Notes under the pieces: model-generated
What the model saw: the letters and a program-made list of their open reading frames with translations, nothing else
The model's database searches: none
Told to the model about the DNA's origin: nothing
Assembly (NCBI RefSeq): GCF_013170845.1
Contig: NZ_CP033367.1
Coordinates: 4,713,001-4,777,000, forward strand
Source: Mesorhizobium loti R88b
GTDB taxonomy: Bacteria > Pseudomonadota > Alphaproteobacteria > Rhizobiales > Rhizobiaceae
Length of the DNA: 64,000 bases
Direction: 5' to 3'
Shown here: in pieces, positions 9,553 to 18,796 of the stretch
Position numbering within the stretch: position 1 is the first letter of the stretch
Layout: every line of letters starts with the position of its first letter
Translations under genes and position numbers: made by a program

Positions 9553-9987
9553 TTGAAAACGGTTTTCGTCCTGAACGGTCCCAACCTCAACGCGCTCGGC
9601 AAGCGCGAGCCGGGCATCTATGGCGGCAAGACGCTGGCCGCGATCGCCGACGACTGCAAGCAGGCAGGCGCGTCGCTTGGGCTCGAGATCGATTTCCGCC
9701 AGTCGAACCACGAGGGTGACCTCGTCGACTGGATCCAGGAGGCCGGCGACAAGGCAGCCGGCATCGTCATCAATCCGGGCGCCTACAGCCACACCTCGAT
9801 TGCGATCCACGACGCCATCCGTTCGGTTGCGCCGCTGCCGGTCGCCGAAGTTCACCTTTCCAACATCCACGCGCGGGAATCATTCCGCCACGTCTCCATG
9901 GTCGCGCCGGTCGCCGTCGGCATGATCTGTGGCTTTGGGCCGCTCGGCTACACGCTGGCGCTACAGGCGCTGGCCGCACGCCTATGA
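9553..9987 (+). CDS. aroQ: 3-dehydroquinate dehydratase, type II
   Basis: 144 residues, converts 3-dehydroquinate to 3-dehydroshikimate in the shikimate pathway. Family blocks are [19 protein letters not shown] (catalytic Tyr), [27 protein letters not shown] and [15 protein letters not shown] (catalytic His region). The start is TTG, preceded by AAGGT; no ATG would keep the conserved LNGPNLN at the N-terminus. Its stop overlaps an ATG of the accB frame. First gene of the aroQ-accB-accC-aat group. Confidence 0.96.
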   Translation: MKTVFVLNGPNLNALGKREPGIYGGKTLAAIADDCKQAGASLGLEIDFRQSNHEGDLVDWIQEAGDKAAGIVINPGAYSHTSIAIHDAIRSVAPLPVAEVHLSNIHARESFRHVSMVAPVAVGMICGFGPLGYTLALQALAARL

Positions 9988-10013
9988 CCGGCCAACAAAC
10001 AGAAGGCTCGAAA

Positions 10014-10475
10014 ATGTCGATAAAGAAGACCGGTGTTGACCAGCAACTGATCCGCGATCTGGCGGGCATACTGAACGACACCAACCTGACCGAGATCGAG
10101 GTTGAACTGGGCGACCTGAAGGTGCGCGTATCGCGGCAGGCACCTGCCGTCCACGCAATCGCGGCACCCCAGCCCAGCTATGCGCCGGCGGCAGGCGCCC
10201 AGCCCGCAGCGGCGGCCGCCCCGGCGGTGGTCGACGTGTCGAAGAACGCGGTCACCTCGCCGATGGTCGGCACCGCCTATCTGGCGCCGTCGCCCGATGC
10301 CAAGGCGTTCATCGAGGTCGGCCAGAAGGTCAAGGAAGGCCAGACGCTCTTGATCATCGAGGCGATGAAGACGATGAACCAGATCCCCTCGCCGCGCGCC
10401 GGCACGGTGACGGCGATCCTGTTCGAGGATGCTTCACCGGTCGAATACGGCATGCCGCTCGTCGTGGTCGAGTAG
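10014..10475 (+). CDS. accB: Acetyl-CoA carboxylase biotin carboxyl carrier protein
   Basis: 153 residues from the ATG at 10014, chosen because GAAGG sits at the right distance; an in-frame ATG at 9984 overlapping the aroQ stop would add ten residues. An N-terminal helical part (to about 45), an Ala/Pro-rich linker (about 46-75) and a C-terminal biotinyl domain are visible. The biotinylated lysine is K119 in EAMKTM. It carries carboxyl-biotin between AccC and the carboxyltransferase for malonyl-CoA synthesis. accC starts 10 bases downstream. Confidence 0.97.
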   Translation: MSIKKTGVDQQLIRDLAGILNDTNLTEIEVELGDLKVRVSRQAPAVHAIAAPQPSYAPAAGAQPAAAAAPAVVDVSKNAVTSPMVGTAYLAPSPDAKAFIEVGQKVKEGQTLLIIEAMKTMNQIPSPRAGTVTAILFEDASPVEYGMPLVVVE

Positions 10476-10485
10476 AGCGGGCCGG

Positions 10486-11829
10486 ATGTTCCAGAAAATC
10501 CTCATCGCCAATCGCGGCGAAATCGCCCTTCGGGTGCTGCGCGCCTGCAAGGAACTCGGCATCCAGACGGTGGTGGTGCATTCAACCGCCGACGCCGACG
10601 CCATGCATGTGCGGCTGGCCGACGAGAGCGTATGCATTGGCCCGCCGCCATCGCGTGACAGCTATCTCAACATCCATCAGATCGTCGCGGCCTGCGAGAT
10701 CACCGGCGCTGACGCCGTGCATCCGGGCTACGGCTTCCTGTCGGAGAACGCCAAGTTCGCCGACATCCTGGCCGCGCACAACATCACGTTCATCGGCCCG
10801 TCGGGCGACCACATCCGCATCATGGGCGACAAGATCGAGGCCAAGCGCACCGCCAAGCGTCTTGGTATCCCGGTTGTGCCCGGTTCGGACGGCGCTGTCA
10901 CCGATCAAAAGGAAGCCAGGCGCATTGCCGCCGAGATCGGCTATCCCGTGATCATCAAGGCATCGGCCGGCGGCGGCGGGCGCGGTATGAAGGTCGCGCT
11001 CACCGAGGACGACCTCGAGATTGCCTTGCAGACAGCGAGCACGGAAGCCGGCGCTGCCTTCGGCGACGACGCCGTCTACATCGAGAAATACTTGCAAAAG
11101 CCGCGCCACATCGAGGTGCAGGTGTTCGGCGACGGCTTCGGCCGCGGCGTGCATTTCGGCGAACGCGACTGTTCGCTGCAACGCCGCCATCAAAAAGTCT
11201 GGGAAGAGGCGCCCTCGCCGGCCCTCAACGCCGAGGAGCGGGCCCGCATCGGTGGCATTTGCGCCAAAGCCATTGCCGATCTCGGCTATTCCGGCGCCGG
11301 CACGATCGAGTTCCTGTACGAGAATGGCGAGTTCTATTTCATCGAGATGAACACCCGCCTGCAGGTCGAGCACCCGGTGACGGAAGCGATCACCGGCATC
11401 GACCTCGTCCACGAGCAGATCCGCGTCGCTTCCGGCGGCGGACTTTCGGTGAGGCAGGAAGACATCAAGTTCAATGGCCACGCCATCGAATGCCGCATCA
11501 ATGCCGAGGATCCGCGCACCTTCACCCCCTCGCCCGGCACGATCACGCATTTCCATACGCCGGGCGGCCTCGGCATCCGCGTCGATTCCGGCGTCTATTC
11601 CGGCTACAAGATCCCGCCCTACTACGACAGCCTGATCGGCAAGCTGATCGTGCATGGGCGCAACCGCGTCGAATGCATGATGCGGCTGCGCCGGGCGCTT
11701 GATGAATTTGTCGTCGACGGCATCAAGACGACACTGCCGCTGTTTCGCGATCTGGTCGGCAACGCCGACATCGCCAATGGCGACTATGACATCCACTGGC
11801 TGGAAAAATACCTGGCCAAGGAAGAGTAG
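10486..11829 (+). CDS. accC: Biotin carboxylase subunit of acetyl-CoA carboxylase
   Basis: 447 residues from [16 protein letters not shown], the expected family start and length; the frame extends upstream into accB but that part is not coding here. ATP-grasp enzyme that carboxylates biotin on AccB using bicarbonate and ATP. Gly-rich ATP loop [35 protein letters not shown] and [14 protein letters not shown] are all intact. Co-transcribed with accB. Confidence 0.98.
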   Translation: MFQKILIANRGEIALRVLRACKELGIQTVVVHSTADADAMHVRLADESVCIGPPPSRDSYLNIHQIVAACEITGADAVHPGYGFLSENAKFADILAAHNITFIGPSGDHIRIMGDKIEAKRTAKRLGIPVVPGSDGAVTDQKEARRIAAEIGYPVIIKASAGGGGRGMKVALTEDDLEIALQTASTEAGAAFGDDAVYIEKYLQKPRHIEVQVFGDGFGRGVHFGERDCSLQRRHQKVWEEAPSPALNAEERARIGGICAKAIADLGYSGAGTIEFLYENGEFYFIEMNTRLQVEHPVTEAITGIDLVHEQIRVASGGGLSVRQEDIKFNGHAIECRINAEDPRTFTPSPGTITHFHTPGGLGIRVDSGVYSGYKIPPYYDSLIGKLIVHGRNRVECMMRLRRALDEFVVDGIKTTLPLFRDLVGNADIANGDYDIHWLEKYLAKEE

Positions 11830-11841
11830 TCCGGGGACGCG

Positions 11842-12459
11842 ATGACCCGCCCCTACGCGCCTGGCTATCGCATCCCCACCGACCTTCTGCTCAAGGCCTA
11901 TGCCTCGGGCGTGTTCCCGATGGCTGAGAGTGCGGCCGACCCGGAGGTGTTCTGGGTGCGGCCGGAGACGCGCGGCATCATCCCGCTTGACGGTTTCCAC
12001 ACGCCCAAAAGCCTGAAGAAGACGATCCGCAAAAGCCCGTTCGACATCCGCTTCGACTTCGATTTCGAGGCGACGATCGATGGCTGTGCGGAAAGACGCG
12101 AGGAGCGGCGCTCGACCTGGATCAATGGGCCAATACGCGAGGCCTATGTGCAGTTGCACCGCATGGGCCATTGCCATTCTGTCGAGGCCTGGCGCGAGGA
12201 CCGGCTGGTCGGCGGCCTCTACGGCGTGTCGCTCGGACGGGTGTTTTTCGGTGAAAGCATGTTTTCCAAGGAGACGGATGCATCGAAAACCTGCCTCGTG
12301 CATCTCGTCGAGCGCTTGAAGGCGCGGAGCTTCGCCCTGCTGGATACGCAGTTCACCACCGAGCATCTGAAGCGCTTCGGCGCGGTCGACGTGCCCCGCG
12401 GCAAATACGAAAAGATGCTGGCCGAAGCCCTGAAAGGCGAGGCGATCTTTTTTCCGTAG
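11842..12459 (+). CDS. aat: Leucyl/phenylalanyl-tRNA--protein transferase
   Basis: 205 residues. Transfers Leu or Phe from tRNA to N-terminal Arg or Lys of proteins, marking them for ClpAP in the N-end rule pathway. Recognisable blocks are [46 protein letters not shown], and [16 protein letters not shown]. It starts 12 bases after the accC stop and ends 10 bases before a convergent gene. Confidence 0.95.
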   Translation: MTRPYAPGYRIPTDLLLKAYASGVFPMAESAADPEVFWVRPETRGIIPLDGFHTPKSLKKTIRKSPFDIRFDFDFEATIDGCAERREERRSTWINGPIREAYVQLHRMGHCHSVEAWREDRLVGGLYGVSLGRVFFGESMFSKETDASKTCLVHLVERLKARSFALLDTQFTTEHLKRFGAVDVPRGKYEKMLAEALKGEAIFFP

Positions 12460-12469
12460 GGGTCGAGCC

Positions 12470-12853
12470 CTACTTGGCCGCAGCCTCGATTGGCGTCTGC
12501 GAATGGAACATCATCTTCCAGCCGTTGACGCGATGGACATAGCCGGTGCTGACCAGCGCCGCGTAGGGTTCACCATTCTCCCGCGTCGCATGCGCCTCAT
12601 AGGTCAGCATGATAATGTCGCTGCCCGGTTCGATTATTCCCTTGAGCTCGATGTCGAGGTCGCGCCAGCGATTGGGCTTCGTTGCGGTCTTGGCCAGGTC
12701 GGCATTGTCCATCGCTTGTGCCATTCCGGGGAAAGCTACCAGGCATTCGGTATCGACATTAGCCGCATAGTAGGCCTCGTCGCCCGTCCAGAAGCCCTTT
12801 TCGAGTTCGAGCAGCTCTTTCTTGCTTGCTGTGATCCGCTTGCTGTCTGACAT
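12470..12853 (-). CDS. NTF2-like / DUF4440-type protein
   Basis: 127 residues from the ATG at 12853, chosen because GGAGGATATCCTG is an ideal ribosome binding site; a longer frame to 12913 exists. The sequence has the layout of a single cone-shaped NTF2/SnoaL fold: N-terminal helices (LLELEKGFWTGDEAYYAANV), then beta-strands ending in STGYVHRVNGWKMMFHSQT. Members include small enzymes and binding proteins, so no specific function is assigned. Convergent with aat. Confidence 0.8.
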   Translation of the reverse strand: MSDSKRITASKKELLELEKGFWTGDEAYYAANVDTECLVAFPGMAQAMDNADLAKTATKPNRWRDLDIELKGIIEPGSDIIMLTYEAHATRENGEPYAALVSTGYVHRVNGWKMMFHSQTPIEAAAK

Positions 12854-12928
12854 CAGGATATCCTCCGGGCGCATCGATGCGCGGTCGTCCGTGGCCCAAC
12901 GTGTGATGGCCACGACGGTTCCCAGAGA

Positions 12929-13534
12929 TCAGTTGGTGTCTGACGTATCCGGTTCCGTGGGATCGGACTGTTCCACATCCGGGGTGGTCGCGGGCTTTGG
13001 CTTGGCTGAAGCGGGCTTTGGCTTGGACGTCGCAGGCTTCGCAGCATCCGCCTTGGTGGCGTCAGCCTTGGTGGCGCCAGGCGCCGGCACATCCGACTTC
13101 TGCTTGCATTCCTTCAGCCAGACGTCATAGACGGCATGTTCGACGGCGTTGAGGCCGGGGCTTTCGGCAAACATCCAGCCGGTGAAGATGCGGCGGATCT
13201 TGCGGTCGAGCGTGATCTCGTCGACCTCGACGAAGGAATCTGTCTTCGGCTCCTCGGTCTGCGGCCGCGAATAGCAGACGCGCGGCGTCACCTGCAAAGC
13301 GCCGAACTGCACCGTCTCATCGATATAGACATCGAAGGTGATGATGCGGCCGGTGATCTTGTCGATGCCGGCGAACTCGGCAACCGGATTGGTGATGCGG
13401 TCCGAGCCGGCGGTCGCTGCAGGGGCTGCCGGCTGTGCGGCGGGTGCGGGCGACGCCGCAATGGCCGCGGTGCTGACGGCGAGGCTGGCGGCTAGCGTCA
13501 GACCGCCCGTCGATATCAGGTTGAAAAAGCTCAT
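12929..13534 (-). CDS. Secreted DUF2155 protein
   Basis: 201 residues. A signal peptide (to about residue 27, AIAASPA) and a Pro/Ala linker precede the DUF2155 core (about 45-140: ITNPVAEFAGIDKITGRIITFDVYI, FTGWMFAESPGLNAVEHAVYDVWL), with a Cys in VCYSRP and another near VWLKEC. The C-terminal 60 residues are a low-complexity KADATKADA / KPKPASAKPKP tail ending in an acidic segment. DUF2155 genes commonly lie beside the NDUFA12-like gene in alphaproteobacteria, as here. Function unknown; periplasmic location inferred. Confidence 0.88.
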   Translation of the reverse strand: MSFFNLISTGGLTLAASLAVSTAAIAASPAPAAQPAAPAATAGSDRITNPVAEFAGIDKITGRIITFDVYIDETVQFGALQVTPRVCYSRPQTEEPKTDSFVEVDEITLDRKIRRIFTGWMFAESPGLNAVEHAVYDVWLKECKQKSDVPAPGATKADATKADAAKPATSKPKPASAKPKPATTPDVEQSDPTEPDTSDTN

Positions 13535-13692
13535 ATAGGGGTACCGGTGGTTCGTGCCCGGGTGATTCCGTCGATCGCCAAGGCTAGTCGCCGTTTTCTG
13601 ATCAGCAAGCAGCTAAACACCAATTGTGGCGATAAAGGACCGGCCTGCAGCTTGTGCTGTTACAAGACGGGGCGCCGTTACAGCCGGGGCGG

Positions 13693-14091
13693 TTACGATC
13701 CGGGCGTCCAGGCGTCGTAGTCACCCGTGACCTGCGGGCGATGCTGATTGGTCAGCACCGAGCCCTTCGGGCGATAGGCGGCCGGGCTGCCGGTCAGATT
13801 GGGCTGGTGTGGCTTCTGCCAGTCGCGCGGCTTGTAGTCTTCGCTCGGCGGCGCGACATCGACGCGATGATGCATCCAGCCGTGCCAGCCGGGCGGAATG
13901 GCCGAAGCTTCGGAATAGTTGCGGTAGATTACCCAGCGACGCGTGCGGCCTTCCGAATCGATGCCACCCTCGTAGTAGACATTACCGACCTCGTCCTGGC
14001 CGACCCGCTTGCCGTACCGCCAGGTGTGCAGGCGGGTCCCTATCGTCTGGCTGTTCCACCAGGTGAAAAACTGCGTCAGGAAAGTCTTCAT
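13693..14091 (-). CDS. NADH:ubiquinone oxidoreductase NDUFA12 (B17.2)-like subunit
   Basis: 132 residues matching the alphaproteobacterial homologue of the mitochondrial complex I accessory subunit NDUFA12. Key blocks are WNSQTIGTRLHTWRYGKRVGQDEVGNVYYE, RRWVIYRN, and IPPGWHGWMHHRVD. It is believed to bind the peripheral arm of complex I. It sits upstream of the DUF2155 gene on the same strand, 158 bases away, and is divergent from panB. Confidence 0.92.
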   Translation of the reverse strand: MKTFLTQFFTWWNSQTIGTRLHTWRYGKRVGQDEVGNVYYEGGIDSEGRTRRWVIYRNYSEASAIPPGWHGWMHHRVDVAPPSEDYKPRDWQKPHQPNLTGSPAAYRPKGSVLTNQHRPQVTGDYDAWTPGS

Positions 14092-14319
14092 CGCAAAACC
14101 CTCGCGCTGGCGGCGCCTGTTTCCTGCTTATGGCGTCAGGCCTTCGGGAAGGCAAGGGTTTTGCCGCAGGCAGCGCGCAAATGGCGCGCTGGGGATCCGA
14201 CACGAGCCTGTGATCGCGCGAGGCGGCAGGATGCACGCTTGCCAAGCCTTTCGGCTCTTTCTAAAGCTCAGCGCGCCCTTGCGGGTATCCATCCGGCCAG
14301 GGGCCGAAGGGGGTGACGA

Positions 14320-15162
14320 TTGGCCACAAAATTGCCGACCACCGACATTCGCATCAGCACCGAGTTGATTCGGCGCCGCAAGGGCGGCACGCCCCTGGTC
14401 TGCCTGACGGCCTACACTTATCCCGTCGCCCGCCTGCTCGATCCCCATGTCGACCTGCTTCTGGTCGGCGACAGTGTCGCCATGGTCCTGCATGGCCATG
14501 AGACGACACTGGGCGCCTCGCTCGAGATGATGATTGCGCATGGCCAAGCCGTGATGCGCGGCTCTGCCAGGGCCTGCATTGTTGTCGACATGCCAGCCGG
14601 CAGCTACGAGGAATCGGCTGATCAGGCCGTGGCCTCGGCGCGGCGCATCGTAGACGAGACCGGCTGCCAGGCGGTGAAGCTCGAAGGCGGCGTCGACATG
14701 GCCCGTCAGATCGCGGCGATCGTGGCCGCCGGCATTCCGGTGATGGGCCATATCGGCCTGCTGCCGCAATCGGTCGAAAAGGATGGCGGCTACAAGATCA
14801 AGGGCCGCACGGACGAGACCATCGCGTCGCTGATAGCCGACGCGCTCGCCGTCGAAAAAGCCGGCGCGTTCTCCGTGGTCATCGAAGGCACCATCGAGGA
14901 GGTCGCCGCCGACATCACACGCCGCATCGCCATTCCAACCATCGGCATCGGCGCCAGCGGTGACTGCGATGGCCAGATCCTGGTCATCGACGACATGGTC
15001 GGGCTGACCGTCGACCGTGTGCCGAAATTCGTCAAGGAATACGCCGATCTGCGCGGCGTGATCGCGCACGCCGCCGAGCGCTACGCATCGGAAGTGCGAA
15101 GCCGGACATTCCCCGGCCCTGACCATGTCTTTTCGGCAACGAAACACGGGGATGAGGCATGA
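14320..15162 (+). CDS. panB: 3-methyl-2-oxobutanoate hydroxymethyltransferase
   Basis: 280 residues. Uses methylenetetrahydrofolate to convert 2-oxoisovalerate to ketopantoate, first step of pantothenate synthesis. Motifs: [27 protein letters not shown] (metal Asp), [29 protein letters not shown] and [19 protein letters not shown]. The start is TTG with GAAGGGGG as ribosome binding site. The stop overlaps the panC start by four bases (ATGA). Confidence 0.97.
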   Translation: MATKLPTTDIRISTELIRRRKGGTPLVCLTAYTYPVARLLDPHVDLLLVGDSVAMVLHGHETTLGASLEMMIAHGQAVMRGSARACIVVDMPAGSYEESADQAVASARRIVDETGCQAVKLEGGVDMARQIAAIVAAGIPVMGHIGLLPQSVEKDGGYKIKGRTDETIASLIADALAVEKAGAFSVVIEGTIEEVAADITRRIAIPTIGIGASGDCDGQILVIDDMVGLTVDRVPKFVKEYADLRGVIAHAAERYASEVRSRTFPGPDHVFSATKHGDEA

Positions 15163-16010
15163 GCGGTCCGGACCTCGTCGACAGCGTCGCCGCACTTCGC
15201 GCGCGGATCCGTGACTGGCGGCGCGATGGCCTGCGCGTCGCCATGGTGCCAACCATGGGTGCCTTGCATGAGGGACATCTCTCCCTGATCAGGATCGCAC
15301 GCGAAAAAGCCGAACGCTGCGTGGTGTCGATCTTCGTCAACCCGACGCAGTTCGCACCGAGCGAGGATCTCGACAAGTATCCGCGCCAGCTCGCCCGCGA
15401 CCTCGACATGTTGGCGACGGTCAAGGCCGATCTTGCCTTCACGCCGACGGTTGGCGCGATGTATCCTGCCGGCTTTGCCACCAAGATCTCGGTCGGCGGC
15501 CCGTCCGCGGGGCTCGAATCGGACTTTCGCCCGACCTTCTTCGAGGGCGTCGCCACGGTGGTGGCCAAGCTTTTTCTCCAGGCGACACCCGACTACGCGG
15601 TCTTTGGCGAGAAGGACTACCAGCAGCTTTGCGTCGTCAGGCAGCTCTGCCATGACCTTGACCTGCCCATCGAGATCATCGGCGCGCCGACCATACGCGA
15701 CGCGCAAGGTCTCGCCATGTCGTCACGCAACGCCTATCTCGGTGAAGCCGAACTCCAGACTGCGCGCCAGCTCAACCTCATTCTGCGCCGGACGGCAGCG
15801 GCGCTGGTGTCCGGCGTACATCGAGATGACGCGACCGGCGAAGCCAGCCGCGCCCTGATCGCCGCCGGTTTCCAGACGGTCGACTATGTCGAGGCCCGTG
15901 AAAGCCTGACGCTTGCGCCATGGCGCCGTGACCGCGCGGGGCGCCTGCTCGCCGCTGCCTGGCTTGGCAAGACACGACTCATCGACAATGTGGAAATTCC
16001 CACAAGCTAA
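15159..16010 (+). CDS. panC: Pantothenate synthetase
   Basis: 283 residues. Condenses pantoate with beta-alanine using ATP through a pantoyl-adenylate. The nucleotidyltransferase signature [14 protein letters not shown] (HIGH-like HEGH), [29 protein letters not shown], and MSSRNAYL are complete. Translationally coupled to panB by the ATGA overlap. Confidence 0.97.
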   Translation: MSGPDLVDSVAALRARIRDWRRDGLRVAMVPTMGALHEGHLSLIRIAREKAERCVVSIFVNPTQFAPSEDLDKYPRQLARDLDMLATVKADLAFTPTVGAMYPAGFATKISVGGPSAGLESDFRPTFFEGVATVVAKLFLQATPDYAVFGEKDYQQLCVVRQLCHDLDLPIEIIGAPTIRDAQGLAMSSRNAYLGEAELQTARQLNLILRRTAAALVSGVHRDDATGEASRALIAAGFQTVDYVEARESLTLAPWRRDRAGRLLAAAWLGKTRLIDNVEIPTS

Positions 16011-16065
16011 GTCGGAAGTTGGATCAGCGATGATTGCGCTACCAGCATGCACAGACCTGTTTGAA

Positions 16066-16098
16066 TTATGTTAGATGTGGCTAAGATAGCTAACATAA
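16066..16098. promoter_or_regulatory. Inverted repeat upstream of the LuxR-type gene
   Basis: TTATGTTAG (16066-16074) and CTAACATAA (16090-16098) are perfect 9 bp arms separated by 15 bases, in an AT-rich pocket between panC and the LuxR-type gene. It could be an operator or a panC terminator; no T-run follows, which favours the first. Confidence 0.5.
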
Positions 16099-16174
16099 GC
16101 AGCAATTCGCACATTGGCCTTGCGCGCCGACGTAACAATTCCTGACTACTGCGGCATGATCAAGTTACACAGCG

Positions 16175-16196
16175 GCGCTAGTGTGCAACTTAGCGC
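16175..16196. promoter_or_regulatory. 22 bp dyad, possible LuxR-type binding site
   Basis: GCGCTA-N3-TGCA-N3-TAGCGC is a two-fold symmetric site ending 55 bases before the start codon of the adjacent LuxR-type regulator. The size and dyad symmetry resemble lux-box-type operators, so autoregulation is a reasonable inference only. Confidence 0.45.
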
Positions 16197-16251
16197 AGTG
16201 TTGTTGTGGAACCTGGCACTGCGTTACCTCTGAGGCGGTACGAGAGGGCCC

Positions 16252-17412
16252 ATGTCACTGTCGGCGAACACGATCGACCGCACCCTGCCGCAGGTGGTCG
16301 AGGCCATATACGATTCGGTTGCCGACGTTGACCGCTGGCAGTCGACACTCGAAGCCATTCGTCGGCTGGCGATTGGCCAGCTTGCTATGCTGGCGGTCGT
16401 CGATACAGCGACCAATTCCGCTCGGTTTTCCGTGTCCTGCGGCGATCCCGCGATCCTGGAGCCGTTGCAACGCGACTATCGGTCGGAGGTCCCCTTCTTC
16501 ACGGCCGTGCCGAAGATGGATATCGACATGCCCTTCACTGTCGATTCCTTCTATGCGCTGCAAGGACCAGACGCGCGGCAGAACTGGATCGACAGCCGCA
16601 TCGTGCGCGAATGGGTGGAGCCTAACCGCCTGGACGACTTCTTCTGGGTAGCGCTGATGAAGCGACCAACGCGCATCGGCACGCTGATGGTTGTGACGGA
16701 CAAGGACAGGCCGCAAATCTCGACGGAGGATCTGGCGCTGGTTTCGTCGCTTGCACCGCATGTACGGCGCGCGGTGACGATCGGCGACCTGTTCGAGGCT
16801 GAACGACGCAAGGCCGAGATTTTCCGCTCGATCATCGAAAACCTCACGCACCCGGTGATGATCGTTTCCAACGACATGCAGATCATCTTTGCCAATTCCG
16901 CTGCCGAAGCCCTGCTGATGGAAAGCTCGGCCGTCTCATCGGTGCGTGGCCAGCTGGCATTCGCCTATCCGCAAGCCAATGCGGCGATCAGCTGCGCGGT
17001 CGAACTCGGCACGCGCGATGAGTTCGCGCTTGGGCCTTCCGGCATCAACATTCCGCTCGCCAAAGTCGGCGTTGCGGCCGTGGCGCATGTGATGCCGCTG
17101 GCCCGGCGCGAAATTTCGGCGCGGATGTCGCAGCGCGCCGCCGCCGCGATCTTCATTGCCGCCGCCGGCGCCACGCCGACCCCGGCACTGGACGCGATCG
17201 CCGCGCTGTTTGGCCTGACCGCGGCGGAAAAACGCGTCACCGGCCATGTCGCCTGCGGCAAGACGCGCAAGGAGATCGCATGCGCCAGCGGTGTTTCCGA
17301 CGGCACCATCAAATCGCAACTGGCGACGATCTTCGACAAGACGGGAACCGGCGACCAGCGGGAGCTCGAATTGCTGATACGCGAACTGTCGCCACCGCTG
17401 CGCTCGCGCTGA
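16252..17412 (+). CDS. LuxR-family transcriptional regulator
   Basis: 386 residues. A GAF/autoinducer-like N-terminal region (about 15-180), a PAS-like segment (about 188-290: AEIFRSIIENLTHPVMIVSNDMQIIFANSAAE) and a C-terminal LuxR helix-turn-helix (about 322-378: FGLTAAEKRVTGHVACGKTRKEIACASGVSDGTIKSQLATIFDKTG). No phosphoacceptor receiver domain is seen, so it is not a classical response regulator. There is no adjacent autoinducer synthase, so it is an orphan. The ligand is unknown. Confidence 0.88.
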   Translation: MSLSANTIDRTLPQVVEAIYDSVADVDRWQSTLEAIRRLAIGQLAMLAVVDTATNSARFSVSCGDPAILEPLQRDYRSEVPFFTAVPKMDIDMPFTVDSFYALQGPDARQNWIDSRIVREWVEPNRLDDFFWVALMKRPTRIGTLMVVTDKDRPQISTEDLALVSSLAPHVRRAVTIGDLFEAERRKAEIFRSIIENLTHPVMIVSNDMQIIFANSAAEALLMESSAVSSVRGQLAFAYPQANAAISCAVELGTRDEFALGPSGINIPLAKVGVAAVAHVMPLARREISARMSQRAAAAIFIAAAGATPTPALDAIAALFGLTAAEKRVTGHVACGKTRKEIACASGVSDGTIKSQLATIFDKTGTGDQRELELLIRELSPPLRSR

Positions 17413-17446
17413 TCTGGTTTTTGCCCTTCGTCGTACCTTGTTGGAG

Positions 17447-18145
17447 CTATTCCTCCGTCGGCATATGCAGGTACATTGACTGGATGCCGACACGGCCCGG
17501 GCCGGTGAAGCGGTTGACGATGAAGTTCATATTGGCGCCGAAGAAGCCGCTCGACAGGCGGTCGATCTTGGTTTCCATCCGGACCGAGGCATCCTTGTAC
17601 AGCCAGCCGCCCGGCTCGATGTCGATGGTCTCGCCGGCGGCCAGCGTTTTCTCGAAGACATTGCCGTAGCCGTGCAGCCAGACGATGCCGTCACCGGTAT
17701 CGCCGCGAAAACGGTCGATGAAGAAACCGCTCTGGCCGAACAGCATCGTCGCCAGGCCGCGAACCCGCTCGAATGTGTAGTCGACGTTGCCGGTGGCGGC
17801 GAGAAACTGGTGTTCGCGCACCTGGATCTCTTCGCCGTGCCTGAGATGGATCGGCACGATGTGGCCAGGCCCGTCGCGGCTGAAGGCGATGATGCCGGCG
17901 CCTGAGGCCTCGGTGACGAAGATCTGCATGCCGGCCATCATGCGCTTCAGCGCACCCTTCAGCGACTTCAGGCCGATGGTTATGGTGGAGTTCTTCCAAA
18001 GCAGGATGTGGTGTTCGAAATAGACCGGCATTCGTGTCACATCGACCGAAAGCACCGGCACCAGTTCGCCCGCTATGTGATAGGTGACGCCACCAAAAGT
18101 CTCATCCGACACCTGTGTCGGCATCAGTTCCGGCAAGCTTGGCAT
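17447..18145 (-). CDS. AIM24 family protein
   Basis: 232 residues from the ATG at 18145, chosen over an upstream ATG (18253) because GAGGGGGG lies just before it. Recognised by blocks such as SFSRDGPGHIVPIHLRHGEEIQVREHQFLAAT, LFGQSGFFIDRFRGDTGDGIVWLHGYG and VNRFTGPGRVGIQSMYL. Bacterial members are beta-rich oligomeric proteins of unknown biochemical role; the name comes from a mitochondrial inner-membrane organising protein. Convergent with the LuxR-type gene, 34 bases apart. Confidence 0.88.
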   Translation of the reverse strand: MPSLPELMPTQVSDETFGGVTYHIAGELVPVLSVDVTRMPVYFEHHILLWKNSTITIGLKSLKGALKRMMAGMQIFVTEASGAGIIAFSRDGPGHIVPIHLRHGEEIQVREHQFLAATGNVDYTFERVRGLATMLFGQSGFFIDRFRGDTGDGIVWLHGYGNVFEKTLAAGETIDIEPGGWLYKDASVRMETKIDRLSSGFFGANMNFIVNRFTGPGRVGIQSMYLHMPTEE

Positions 18146-18300
18146 GGTTCCCCCCTCGCCGCCTTGCGCGCCAGCCCATTCCGGCTTCCGCACGGTCAGC
18201 TGCACAAGCTTGGTGCCGGACTCTCGGATCGTCAAACGAAAACGACCCTTCACCGCACGGCTCGCGCGAAGGTGATCCAGACAGGTGCGCGTCGAAGCGA

Positions 18301-18792
18301 TCAGCCGGCAAGAGGCCGGCGATAGACCAGCGTCGGCTCGCCAGAGGCACCGGTGTGATCACCGGCCGCGCCGGATCGCACGAAGCCGTTGGCTTCGTAG
18401 AAGGCGATGGCGCGTGTGTTTTGCGCCTCCACTTCCAGACGGATGGCATCGGCCTCGGGAAAACTTTCGATGATCTCATCGAGAAGCATGCCGCCGATGC
18501 CCCGCCCTTGCAGGCCGGGCAGCACGTAGAGCTGTCTCAGGACAACCGTCTTGCCGCCGTCGATGCTTTCGGCGAAGGCCACGCCGCCAATGCGCTTGCC
18601 GTCATCGGCAACGAGGAAGTCGCTGTTGGGTTTGATCAGCCGGGCCTTCAGCGAAGCGATCGAATGCCATTCGTCGGTGATCTCGGTGACCTTGGCCGCG
18701 CCGTATATGGCGTCATACGTCGCATGCCAGGTTTCGACCAGCACTGCCCGAATGGCATCAAGGTCGCGTTCGCCTGCGGTGCGGACGAACAT
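18301..18792 (-). CDS. GNAT family N-acetyltransferase
   Basis: 163 residues with the GNAT fold: N-terminal ERDLDAIRAVLVETW, GVAFAESIDG strand, and the acetyl-CoA pyrophosphate loop LYVLPGLQGRGIGGMLLDEII, then AIAFYEANGFVRSG. The substrate is unknown. Its start codon is four bases after the gatB stop, so it is co-transcribed with gatB. Confidence 0.92.
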   Translation of the reverse strand: MFVRTAGERDLDAIRAVLVETWHATYDAIYGAAKVTEITDEWHSIASLKARLIKPNSDFLVADDGKRIGGVAFAESIDGGKTVVLRQLYVLPGLQGRGIGGMLLDEIIESFPEADAIRLEVEAQNTRAIAFYEANGFVRSGAAGDHTGASGEPTLVYRRPLAG

Positions 18793-18796
18793 GGCC

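Noticed and set aside
10582-12366. 594-codon frame opposite accC and aat
   Set aside because: Shadow of two conserved genes, no recognisable domain.
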